Source: Limonium bicolor
Taxonomy: Eukaryota; Streptophyta; Magnoliopsida; Caryophyllales; Plumbaginaceae
Direction: 5' to 3'
Length of the DNA stretch: 64,000 nucleotides
Assembly: GCA_023374045.1 (NCBI GenBank)
Contig: CM041777.1
Location: 103,122,046-103,186,045, forward strand
Shown here: positions 1 through 8,737 of the stretch, piece by piece
Layout of the letters: every line of letters starts with the position of its first letter
Position numbering within the stretch: position 1 is the first letter of the stretch
The notes under the pieces: generated by a model
Database searches by the model: none
The model's input: only the letters and a program-made list of their open reading frames with translations
Told to the model about the DNA's origin: nothing
Program-made: the position numbers and the translations under genes

Positions 1-654
1 TCGTGTAGTATTGGTTGTTTGATGGAGAAAACCATGTGTTAGGAAGTACTATACTAGAACCCAGGCAAAATTTAAAGGAGAGTTTAAGTGTTTAAGATAT
101 CCTAAGGGAATATAATGACTAAGAAAGTACTAGAAGTTTCTATGGGTTGTCTTGATGAAAAAGGGTGAAGTTAAGGTGTTTTAATGACTTATGATGACTT
201 AGGTATCACCATGGAAGATTTAGGAATCAAGAGAATGTATTCGAGTATTTAGAACTTAGGTAAAAGTTGGTAAACAACTAGGAAGGAAGTTTAGGTTGTG
301 AAGGAACATTAAGTAAATGCTTAAGAGAGTTTTAGATAGTGAAAGATGCTTGGGAGATGATGTTATAGTGGTGAGGAAAACATTTGGCATAGTGGTTACA
401 TTAGGTATGAACCACCACCTAGGAACCTAGAGGAAGGCATTACAAGTGTTAGCATTATTACAAGGAAAATGTATAATGATTAAGGTGAATCTTGGTGAAT
501 GATTTAATGTGTTTAAGGAGATAGAAAATGGGTTTTATGGATGTTGTATGAGGGTATAAGTGTACCAAATGATGTTAGGAGACATTATGAGGGTTTAGGA
601 GAAGTTTGGTGAAAATTGGTTAAGTGTTTGAAGGCTTAGAAATGAGTGTTTTGC

Positions 655-907
655 CTTGTCCGAACATCCGTCCGGACATGGACGTTCGGACAGGCCCTGT
701 TGCGTGAAAATTTTCAGAGTCTCGACTTGTGTCCGACCTTTGGAAGTCCGGACACAAGTTCGGACGTGTCTGCTTCTACTTTAAATTTTCCTCGACCCAT
801 GTCCGAACTTCCGAAGTCCGGACACAAGTTCGGACAGGCGTCTGTTTTCAGTTTTGAGTCTCGACTTGTGTCCGAACTTGGGAAGTCCAGACACAAGTTC
901 GGACAGG
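655..907 (+). repeat. Hairpin-forming repeat cluster in LTR A
   Basis: Four imperfect repeats about 67-70 bp apart start near 655, 720, 791 and 859. The last three each contain CTTGTGTCCG or a variant, a short spacer, then CGGACACAAG, so each unit can fold into a stem-loop. The first is a shorter form built on GTCCGGAC. The cluster is much more GC-rich than the surrounding LTR and recurs at 11079-11331 in the 3' LTR. Open frames on both strands here follow from the inverted symmetry and are not genes. Role unknown; position upstream of the probable TATA box would fit an upstream regulatory region. Confidence 0.75.
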
Positions 908-1891
908 CCACTGTATGGACCAAAAACCTTGTTTAAGGTTAGGAAATGATGGGGATAATTAAGTATGGATGTTATGAGATTGTTAAGGACTTCTTTGGTG
1001 GGTGTGATGGTCATTAAGTGGGAGAGTAAGTGTAATAAATAATGAGGAAATGATGTACTTAGGAGTCAAGTTAAAAACCATAAGGCTTAGTGAAAAACAA
1101 TGGGTAAAGGTTGATGTCTAGGAAAGTTAAGTAATTCTATTGAGTTGGATTGATAATAACCTAAAACTGAATCAATGTTCTAGGCTTTGTGAATTGGGAC
1201 TTGGAAGGAGATAAACCAAACGATCGTCGACGGTGAACGGTACAATCCTTCTTGTGACCTGCTTGCTAACGAGGTGTCCCTCGGCTTGTGTGCTATCTGT
1301 TTATTTGCTATGACTAAAACAAGATAAAGCATGCAACCGGTTATATTGTTCTCGTCGTGATTGTGTTATATTTACACTAACCCGCGAGATTTGAGATTGT
1401 TACTAACCAAGTTTAGTACCTACTGAGTTAAGAATAAGAGTTAAGTTGATGGTTGTTGGTTAATGCCCGTTAAGGCTTAGCTAGCACATGGTGTTTAAGA
1501 TGTCTACTAACTGGAACTTGAGTGAGGAAACCCGGGACCGATCTCCGGTCATGCATGCTAAGTGAAAGGGGGACGGTATCTGAATCAGATGCCCTCCGCT
1601 TAAGGACTTGTCTTCGGACTTGTTGCCTAGGGCCGGTTGCCGGCTCAGCTATGCTGGACTCCCATCCAGAGTAGGTGGCATTAAGATGGTGCAGTGGGAT
1701 CACCTAAATCCCAGGTTCGAATTAGATACAACCAATCCCTTCCAGGAAAGGTTTGTATACTGAGATTAAGATTGAGATTGAGATTAAGATTAAGGTAAGG
1801 TAAGGAACTGAGATTAAGGAAATGAGGACTAAGGAGGGGGTTACTAACCCACTTGATAAGAGAACGCTTGAGTCGTTCATTGCTTGTGAAC

Positions 1892-1898
1892 TATATAT
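1892..1898 (+). promoter_or_regulatory. Candidate TATA box, 5' LTR A
   Basis: TATATAT lies inside GAACTATATATGTTC, about 0.5 kb before the LTR end and ahead of a GC-rich hairpin segment (about 1985-2050). The position fits a U3/R boundary for this LTR, but no transcript evidence can be read from sequence. The equivalent in the 3' LTR is 12318-12324. Confidence 0.45.
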
Positions 1899-2410
1899 GT
1901 TCATCTGTGGTTATTGTTATTGCACTTCATATGGTGTTTGTGTATGTAATCAATTTCCATGCTATCGACAATTAGTCGTCGTAGCCCCGTTAGCTTGGGG
2001 GCCATGAGAGGGTGTACCAGCATTCGTGCTGACCCCCTCGGGGGCTATTTTTACACTTGCAGGTAAGAGGCCCATGAGGACGCACTACGAGAGTAGGAGC
2101 GGTTAGACTTAGGTGGGGACGTTTATTTTGAGTTCGGGTTGCGCCTGTGCACCCGACTGTTTATATTAAGCTGATGTAAGTTTGGGATTGTGTATAAGAT
2201 ACTAGTACTCGGTTGGTTGTGGTATTGAGAATATTGAGGTTTAAGTTGGGTAAGTGTTTTTGAATAAGTATTGTAAGTATTTAAGCCGGTATATTCTATC
2301 GATCAGACCGTGGCAAGGTCCAGGTGTTGTTTATTTCCGCTGCGACGTATTCGTTTAAGTGTTCAGATTGCGATAACCACGATAGGCTTTGGATGGGGTG
2401 TTACAAAAAG

Positions 2411-2422
2411 TGGTATCAGAGC
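2411..2422 (+). other. Primer binding site, element A (tRNA-iMet)
   Basis: TGGTATCAGAGC is the classical plant retrotransposon PBS complementary to the 3' end of initiator methionine tRNA. It begins five bases after the LTR end. Its 3' part lies in a perfect 11-bp inverted repeat, ATCAGAGCGTA (2415-2425) and TACGCTCTGAT (2428-2438), separated by two bases. The same arrangement occurs in element B. Confidence 0.95.
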
Positions 2423-3277
2423 GTAGTTACGCTCTGATCAAGAAATACCGGACATGAGTAACCACCGAGTTAGGATATAAGTTAAGGATAAGTTGGGTTA
2501 AGGGTGTGAGAAGTTAGAGTGAGTAGAGTCAGATGACCACTAATAAGTGTGGATTGTCTTTACCGTCTACGGACGTTATAAATTTACTAACCAAAACAAT
2601 GGTGAGTACGAATCTAATGTAAGTTATGCTTGTTCAGATGGCAGGACCCTAGAGGAGGCCGAGGTCGCGGCCGGGGTGAGGATATTCCAGGGATACCTGG
2701 AGGGCAGACGATCGCAGAGATCGTAGCTGCCGCTTTAGGGCATATGGGCTATCAGCCTGGTGTGGGTGCACCACCTCCACCGCCACAACCTAGGGAACCA
2801 AACTGGGTGAAGAGTCTAGCAGATCTTCGACCCGCGCATTTCAAGGGGGAGACCGATCCCGCCAAGCTTGAGGCGTACATCTCCGAGCTGGAGACCGCCT
2901 TCGAGACCCTTGACGTCCCTGCTGGGATCAAGGTGCGCTTAGCGGCTTTCTACCTGAAGGGGGCGGCGGGCGATTGGTGGAAGCTGGTGAGAGCCGAGCA
3001 TGTGGCTAATCCAGAGTTCGGCTGGGAGCAGTACACCGCCTTGCTACGGGCAAAGTACTACCCCGCCCATGTCCAGACGAAGAAGCGCTTGCAGTTAGAT
3101 GCGCTTAAGCAGTCGGACAAGATGACAGTGGACGAGTATTACTCAGAGTTCACTGCCTTGCTCCGTCTTCTGCCAGGTCTAGGGTATTCTGACCAGATCT
3201 TGGTGGACCGCTTCTACGGTGGGCTTAGCCATCGACTCCGCTACGGCATGGGGCCGACGAGTTACACTACCTTGCAG

Positions 3278-3363
3278 GTAATAAGAATGATTGAAATTTG
3301 AGTAAGTGATGAATAAGATTTAGATTATGAGAGATAAGTGTGACTAATACTATGGAAAAGCAG
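3278..3363 (+). other. Candidate spliceosomal intron in gag A
   Basis: This 86-bp AT-rich segment starts GTAATAAG after CAG and ends AAAAGCAG before GAG, with a branch-point-like TGACTAATAC about 20 bases from its 3' end. It carries in-frame stops. Removing it joins codons for ...TTLQ and ECYHAA..., matching the uninterrupted TTIQECYDAA of element B gag. The boundaries, phase and homologous comparison all agree; splicing itself is not shown. Confidence 0.65.
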
Positions 3364-3615
3364 GAGTGCTATCATGCCGCTGCTAAGGTTGAGATTACCG
3401 TCCAGCTGAGGGACGAGGAGAATGCAAAGCGGAAGAGTGCTGGGAAGAGCTCAGAGAGTCAAGGGCAAGGAGGGTACAAGAAACAAAAGTACCAGCCTCA
3501 GGCCCAGAAGAATCAGAACCCGAAAGGGAAAGAGGAAAAGGAGAAGGCTTCGGAAGAGCCATTGAAGCTGACCTATGCTATTGCAGCTACACCCTGCGCT
3601 CTAAGGCGCCAAAGG

Positions 3616-3694
3616 GTGGAAATTGATATTGAATGAGTTAAGAAATAAATTAGTAACCGTTTGAGATATGAGAATTGACAATGTGAATCATCAG
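3616..3694 (+). other. Possible second intron-like segment in gag A
   Basis: A 79-bp AT-rich stretch begins with GTGGAAATTG and ends with ATCATCAG. It separates the Lys-rich gag linker from the frame holding the first zinc-knuckle cysteines. The GT and AG ends exist, but the downstream cysteine frame fits only if one further base is assumed missing, so this call is weaker than the intron at 3278. Confidence 0.35.
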
Positions 3695-4035
3695 GATCTG
3701 AGACTGAGAGGGGAGCCGGTGGTGGCTACCAGCGACGCTTCATCTGTAGATGGTGTAACAGGACCACCCCGGGCTCGACTGTAAGGGAAATAAGGTGGAG
3801 TGCAACTTCTGTGGCATCTACGGGCATCGAGCTTATGAGTGTTACCGGAACCCTGCTAGCAGAGCCTATAGGCCCGACACCAAGGGCAAGGGCAAGACCG
3901 ATCAGGGAGCTGGATCTGACGGTCAGAGGAAAGTGCAGCAGCCGGCGGACAAGAACCCACGGGCGACCCAGAAGACGGGGCCCACTCTACACATGGTGGA
4001 TCGGGACGATGAGCCTGAGCCCTCATCGAGGCCAG

Positions 4036-4172
4036 GTACCACTATAACCATTTAGTAATAAAACTACCTGCTTACCGCATTATCATGCATGTTTGGTGAA
4101 ATATATGAGTTAAGTAAGAATAAGATGAGATTAGAATTTAAGTAAGATATAACCTACTACCACTTTAGGAAG
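4036..4172 (+). other. gag-AlkB spacer, intron-like
   Basis: This AT-rich spacer contains stops in the gag and AlkB frames. It starts at a GT (4036) that leaves gag in phase 1. An AG at 4171-4172 would resume in the AlkB frame in the same phase, opening about 33 more codons ahead of the AlkB Met. A second AG at 4167-4168 would enter a different frame. The equivalent place in element B is also AT-rich and ends in TTTAGGAA. Confidence 0.4.
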
Positions 4173-4273
4173 ATTCAACATCTGCTACCCTATACCATCT
4201 ACATCTAACCCGGAGCACCGACATCGAAACCATACACTTTCCAACCGAACAATGTCAGGTTATCCGCCCAGGT

Positions 4274-4906
4274 ATGATTTTATTAAGGGGATACCTGACA
4301 CCCGACGCACAAATAGCCATCATCAGGAGATGCAATCAACTAGGGATGGGACCGGGAGGTTTTTACACACCGGAGTACCCAGGGGGAGCAAGGATGAAAT
4401 TAAAGATGATGAGCTTGGGCAAGGATTGGAATCCGTATGCCAAGAACTACCAAACCATGAGGGAGCAAGATGGAGTCTCACCACCGGGAATACCCGAAGA
4501 GTTCCATCCAGTTATTACACAAGTCGTGGAAATCGCTCAGCAGTTGGAGGCTGAACCGATTCCAGACATCCAACCAGACATTTGCATTATAAACTTCTAC
4601 GAAAAAGATGGGAAACTGGGACTACACCAGGATAAGGACGAGACAACGGAGTCTCTCGAAAGAGGGATACCCGTAGTGTCTTGGTCCATTGGAGATGATG
4701 CGGAGTTTTTATACGGCGAGCAGAAGCGTGCGGACCGTGCAGATAAGATAATACTTAAGTCAGGTGATGTATTAATTTTGGGAGGAGAATCAAGGATGTT
4801 ATACCATGGGATTAAGAGAATCAAGCTGAATACAGCACCGTCAGCAGTAATCAATGCGACGCATATGAGACCAGGAAGATTAAACCTAACCTTTAGACAA
4901 TATTAG
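4274..4906 (+). CDS. AlkB-type 2OG/Fe(II) dioxygenase captured by retroelement A
   Basis: Encodes 210 residues of an AlkB-superfamily oxygenase, enzymes that use Fe(II), O2 and 2-oxoglutarate to remove alkyl groups from nucleic-acid bases. Visible motifs: GPGGFY (26-31), DICIINFY (102-109), the iron-binding HxD as H118-Q-D120 in LGLHQDKDE, PVVSWSIGDDAEFLYG (133-148), distal His H178 in LYHGIKRI, and 2OG-binding R202 and R208 in RLNLTFRQY. Spacing and motifs resemble plant ALKBH1-like proteins from memory; substrate (DNA or RNA, which base) cannot be read off. The ORF ends at its own stop, as AlkB proteins do. The frame is open upstream to about 4175 and includes CQVIRPGM, also found in element B. 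It lies between gag and protease and is in another frame from both. It has no break, though intact pol stretches nearby are similarly long, so this is not proof of selection. Confidence 0.93.
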   Translation: MILLRGYLTPDAQIAIIRRCNQLGMGPGGFYTPEYPGGARMKLKMMSLGKDWNPYAKNYQTMREQDGVSPPGIPEEFHPVITQVVEIAQQLEAEPIPDIQPDICIINFYEKDGKLGLHQDKDETTESLERGIPVVSWSIGDDAEFLYGEQKRADRADKIILKSGDVLILGGESRMLYHGIKRIKLNTAPSAVINATHMRPGRLNLTFRQY

Positions 4907-5061
4907 CCATGTAATGATAGAATGAGATGAGAAATGAGATGTAAGATTGAAGCACATGTTGTAAACAGGATGGTCATGAATAAAATAACAGTGTTGTTCA
5001 TATAAATTGTTACGACTCTTGTTATACCATCAATACTCATGAAGCTTGTGAACACAATTAG
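4907..5061 (+). other. AlkB-protease spacer
   Basis: AT-rich non-coding stretch with stops in all forward frames. It ends in ACAATTAG, an acceptor-like AG immediately before the first well-conserved protease-frame codons. No gene seen. Confidence 0.55.
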
Positions 5062-5399
5062 GTTATGGACTCGGTACGGAAGGTGCACTAAGCATACTCA
5101 CAGAGGCACAGGCCGACGCTAGCGGTACTATCCTCACCGGCACCTTTCCGATCAATGGGATTGAGGCATCAGTTCTCTTCGACTCAGGGGCCTCGCATAC
5201 CTTTGTCTCTGCATCATTTGCGAGCAGGTTGGGGCTAGACGCTGATGAGCTACCCGACTTCACGGTTACGCTCCCGTCTAAGGAGAAGGTTCGTTGCACT
5301 CGTTACTACCGAGGAGCCACCATCAGAATTAAGGGGGAAGACTTCCCAGTCAGTTTCATTGAGTTCAGTAAGCTAGGATTTGATGTTTATTCGGGATGA
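5052..5399 (+). pseudogene. Aspartic protease, element A pol
   Basis: A frame without its own Met, open from 5052 to the TGA at 5397. It carries the retropepsin active site FDSGASHTF (bases about 5178-5204), expected to cleave the Gag-Pol polyprotein. It follows the AlkB ORF by about 150 bp. The frame stops just before MNWLERH, the start of the next pol segment, which continues in another frame, so one base appears lost at about 5390. With the AlkB cassette skipped by the candidate 4036 donor and 5061 acceptor, gag would join this frame in phase. Confidence 0.85.
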
Positions 5400-6198
5400 A
5401 CTGGTTGGAGCGGCACAAGGGACGTATCCTCTGCGCCGAGCATAGATTGCTGCTCAGGAGTCCGTCTGGGGTAACAATATCATACCGCCAGAGGCCCAGG
5501 GAGCCTTCGACTAAGATCATCACCGCCATGGCAATGCACAAAGAATTAAGGAGAAAGGAAGAAGTATACCTCTGCTATGTACAGGACATAGAGAGAGACC
5601 CTGAGTTCGACCCCGACTTACCGGTAGTGTCGGAGTTCCCCGACTTATTTCCACGGGAACTGCCCGGCATGCCACCCACTCGGGAGGTAGAGTTCACCAT
5701 TGAGCTGCTACCTGGTACCGGACCGATAGCCAAAGCACCATACCGTATGGCTCCGGCAGAAATGACTGAGTTAAAAGAACAACTGAAAGATTTGTTGGAT
5801 AAAGGATTTATTAGACCAAGTGTGTCACCATGGGGAGCGCCAGTCCTCTTCGTGAAGAAGAAGGATGGTAGTCTCCGCCTCTGCATCGACTATAGAGAGC
5901 TGAATGCAGTAACAGTAAAGAATAAGTACCCACTACCCCGCATTGACGATCTGTTCGATCAGTTGAAGGGAGCATCTGTGTTTTCCAAGATTGATCTCAG
6001 ATCGGGGTATCATCAGATAGCCATTAAGGAGGGAGACATTGAGAAGACGGCATTCCGGACACGATACGGCCACTACGAGTTTACAGTGATGCCGTTCGGT
6101 TTGTCGAACGCGCCAGCGAAGTTTATGGATCTGATGAACCGCTTGTTCCGGGAGCAGCTGGACAAGTCGGTGGTGGTTTTTATTGATGATATTTGATA
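5396..6198 (+). pseudogene. Reverse transcriptase, element A pol (N-terminal part)
   Basis: A 266-residue segment of Ty3/gypsy reverse transcriptase, which copies element RNA into DNA. Visible: the PR-RT linker MNWLERH at 1-7, [17 protein letters not shown] (154-170), catalytic [10 protein letters not shown] with D200, MPFGLSNAP (232-240) and the active-site FIDDI with D264/D265. The frame ends directly after FIDDI, inside the motif that normally reads on into the LIYS segment. That segment follows at once in the next frame, which points to one lost base in a T run at about 6193. Confidence 0.92.
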
Positions 6199-6827
6199 TA
6201 TTCAAAGTCTAAGGTTGAGCATGAGGAACATTTGAGGAGGGTGTTGGAAATATTAAGGGAGAACCAGCTATATGCTAAGTTCTCCAAGTGTGAGTTTTGG
6301 CTTGACCAGGTCTCTTTCCTAGGTCATGTCATCTCAGATGCTGGGATCGCAGTGGATCCAGCAAAGATTGATGCCGTACGTACCTGGCCAAGGCCGAAGA
6401 CTGTTACCGACATCCGGAGCTTTCTCGGTCTGGCAGGTTACTACAGGAGGTTTGTTAGAGATTTCAGCAAGGTCGCGAAGCCGATGACCAGTCTGATGAA
6501 GAAAGATGCACCATTTCTATGGACAGTCGACTGTGAGAGATCATTTCAGCGCTTGAAGGACTCACTGACCACTGCACCGGTACTGACCATTCCAGACGGT
6601 ACAGAGGGCTTTGAGGTTTATTGTGATGCATCCGGCAGAGGGCTGGGTTGCGTGCTCATGCAACATGGCAAGGTGGTGGCATATGCCTCACGCCAGTTGA
6701 AGAAACATGAGGAGAACTACCCCACACATGATTTAGAGCTGGGAGCTGTAGTCTTCGCTTTGAAGATATGGCGCCACTACTATATGGGGTTAGTGTCACG
6801 ATCTACACCGATCACAAGAGTTTGAAA
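6193..6827 (+). pseudogene. RT thumb and RNase H, element A pol
   Basis: Continues the previous segment: [13 protein letters not shown], then the RT thumb and connection ([12 protein letters not shown] at 76-87), then RNase H, which degrades the RNA of the RNA:DNA hybrid. RNase H residues D145 (YCDASG) and E182 ([10 protein letters not shown]) are visible. The frame is lost after KIWRHYYMG near 6785; the third RNase H motif, TDHKSLKY, follows at about 6808-6831 in another frame. A further shift lies near 6900 before VVADALSRR. Confidence 0.9.
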
Positions 6828-6960
6828 TACATATTCACTCAGAAGGAGTTAAATCTTCGACAGAGGAGATGGTTAGAATTTCTGAAAGACTATGACATGA
6901 CCTCCAATACAAAGAAGGGAAGGCCAATGTTGTAGCAGATGCCCTGAGCCGTCGAGCACA

Positions 6961-7968
6961 CTCACTCCATTCGCTAGTTTCTTTCTCCAGCTTGGTTGAT
7001 GAGGTGCGAGAGGCTCAGAGGACTGATGAGTATATGAGAGAGGTCAGACAGAAGCTGACAGATGGTACCTTTGAGAGTCAGAAATACGACTTCAGACTTC
7101 ATGATGATGATCTGATCAGACTTAAGGGGATATGCATACCACGAGGTAACACGGATCTGAAAGACCGTATACTTAGAGAATCACACTGTTCTTCAGTTTC
7201 CATCCATCCGGGAGCCTCTAAAATGTATAAAGACATGAAGAGATACTTCTGGTGGTCGGGGATGAAGACAGATGTTACCGAGTTCGTCTTGAGGTGTCTC
7301 ACATGCCAGAAGGTGAAATTCGAGCACAGACGACCGGGCGGAATGGTACAGTCGATGCCAGTTCCGGAATGGAAGTTCCATGATATCTCCATGGACTTCG
7401 TAGTTGGACTTCCACCTGCTAGGGGAGGTCTCAACATGATATGGGTGGTGGTGGATCGCCTTACCAAAGTAGCCCGATTCATACCGATGAAGGATACTTG
7501 GAAGGTGACCAAATTAGCTGAGTTATTTGAGAAAGAAATCATGAGACATCACGGCATACCAAAGACCATAGTGTCAGATAGAGATACCAGATTCCTTTCG
7601 AGGTACTGGAGAGCTACCAGAGAAGCGTTGGGTACAGAACTCAAACTGAGTACCGCGTTCCATCCTCAGACAGATGGCCAGACTGAGCGTACTATTCAGA
7701 CACTCGAGGACATGCTGAGAGCATGTGCCTTAGACTTCCAGGGCAGTTGGATGACAGATTGCATCTGATCGAGTTTTCATACAACAACAGCTATCACGCT
7801 TCGATCAAGATGGCACCTTTTCAAGCGTTGTACGGTAGACCATGTCGTACACCGCTGCTGGGATGAGTCGAGTGAGACGGTCATTATAGGACCAGAGTAC
7901 TTAGAACAAGTTAAGGCTGAAGTTCAGCAAATCAGGGAGAACATGAAAGCTGCTCAAGATAGGCAGAA
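6961..7968 (+). pseudogene. Integrase, element A pol
   Basis: Integrase inserts the cDNA into the genome. The segment open to 7768 has the zinc-binding HHCC arrangement (H65, H72, C102, C105 counted from base 6992) and the DD35E core: D135 in SMDFVVG, D196 in VSDRD and E232 in DGQTERTIQ, with exactly 35 residues between the last two. The frame is lost near 7755 after GSW, then continues as [14 protein letters not shown] in another frame, with another break near 7862 before the GPEYLEQVKAEVQQI segment. No residue of the catalytic triad is missing. Confidence 0.92.
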
Positions 7969-8428
7969 GTCGTATGCTGATGTTCGACGACGACCTGGAG
8001 TTCGCAGTGGGCGACCGGGTATTTCTGCGAGTATCACCGATGAAGGGTGTATTCAGGTTTGGGCAGAAGGGCAAACTAAGCCCGAAATTTGTTGGTCCTT
8101 ATGAGATTACGGAGCGGGTGGGCCCGGTTGCTTACAGGTTGAATTTACCTGCTGAGCTGGGTAAAGTGCATGATGTTTTCATGTTTCACAGCTGAAGAAA
8201 TACATGCACCACCCCTCCCATGTGTTAGAACCTGAGAGGTTGACTTTAGAACCAAATATGAGATCCGTGGAGACTCCTCAGAGAATCTTGGACAGAAAGA
8301 CTAGGGACACTCGCCACAAGTCAGTGCGACTGGTGAAGGTTCTCTGGTCTAACCAGGATGTCGAAGAGGCCACGTGGGAATTAGAGGATAAGATGAGGGC
8401 GAAGTACCCTTCTTTATTTACTGACTAG
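7969..8428 (+). pseudogene. Integrase C-terminus with chromodomain-like tail, element A
   Basis: The frame from 7974 carries the GPY/F-type integrase C-terminal module (GDRVFLRVSPMKG, then KFVGPYEI). It breaks near 8186. The frame from 8204 to the stop at 8426-8428 carries RLVKVLWSNQDVEEATWELEDKMR, characteristic of the chromodomain-like tail of Tekay/Del chromoviruses, which is thought to guide integration into heterochromatin. This is the basis for assigning element A to that clade. Confidence 0.85.
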
Positions 8429-8717
8429 ATCGTCTGTATAGGGTACGGGGCGTACCCCTTTTTAAGGGGGGTAGAGCTTCCTCGCTTTTGAGTTAGGAAA
8501 CGATCATGTTTGTCGTTTGTTTGGTTGTTTAAGATGTGGATTTGTGTAAGTTGCTACACTTCGGTGTAAGTTTGAGTTATGTATGATACTTATATTGTAT
8601 TTGAGATTGACCTTTGAGTCTTGAGATGTATGAATGTGAATATAAGATGTGGTATTAAGATTAAGAGAACTGTGTACCGTGAATGGTTAAACACATGTGT
8701 GAACTTTGAGGACAAAG
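8429..8717 (+). other. 3' untranslated region, element A
   Basis: Non-coding stretch between the pol stop and the polypurine tract, rich in GT and TTGAG-type sequence. I see no gene or repeat in it. Confidence 0.7.
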
Positions 8718-8737
8718 TTCTCTTAAGGGGGGTAGAT
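8718..8737 (+). other. Polypurine tract, element A
   Basis: The run AAGGGGGG within TTCTCTTAAGGGGGGTAGA stands directly before the TGAAATACCCC start of the 3' LTR. This is the expected plus-strand priming site for reverse transcription. Confidence 0.88.

Larger units (their letters stand above)
1..2405 (+). repeat. 5' LTR of element A (partial)
   Basis: This segment matches 10417-12832 almost base for base, ends in TGTTACA, and is followed five bases later by an initiator-Met primer site, so it is the 5' LTR of a Ty3/gypsy element. The window starts inside it; roughly the first 1.68 kb, by comparison with the 3' LTR, lies outside. Differences from the 3' LTR are few (for example around 893, 1590, 1651, 1691 and 2395), which suggests a recent insertion. 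The first 80 bases hold several single-base gaps relative to the 3' copy, more than elsewhere. Confidence 0.93.
2638..4055 (+). pseudogene. gag: gag, element A (interrupted)
   Basis: Gag is the structural polyprotein that packages retrotransposon RNA. The open frame from about 2630 begins with a Gly/Arg-rich tract, then a retrotransposon-gag capsid region (GAAGDWW and KYYPAH motifs), then after a break a Lys/Gln-rich linker (3364-3615). The zinc knuckle has one complete CX2CX4HX4C (CNFC...GH...YEC, 3801-3842) preceded by a shifted CX2C half. The likely start ATG at 2638 meets TAG four codons later unless one base is missing. The frame is broken by two AT-rich intron-like segments (3278-3363, 3616-3694) and at least one further shift near 3750. 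Element B gag aligns along its length and is continuous across the first segment. Confidence 0.88.

Noticed and set aside
646..936. Overlapping ORFs on both strands in the LTR of element A
   Set aside because: They arise from inverted hairpin repeats and match no known protein; the same pattern recurs in the 3' LTR as expected for a duplicate LTR.
2411..2438. tRNA-like sequence TGGTATCAGAGC
   Set aside because: It is a primer binding site directly after an LTR; no tRNA cloverleaf or flanking tRNA gene body is present.
4252..4554. 100-residue ORF starting MSGYPPRYD
   Set aside because: It is a shadow frame of the AlkB-type ORF and lacks any recognisable motif.
4274..4906. AlkB ORF being intact as proof of selection
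   Set aside because: Unbroken pol segments in the same element are of similar length, so intactness alone is not informative; family-wide dN/dS would be needed.
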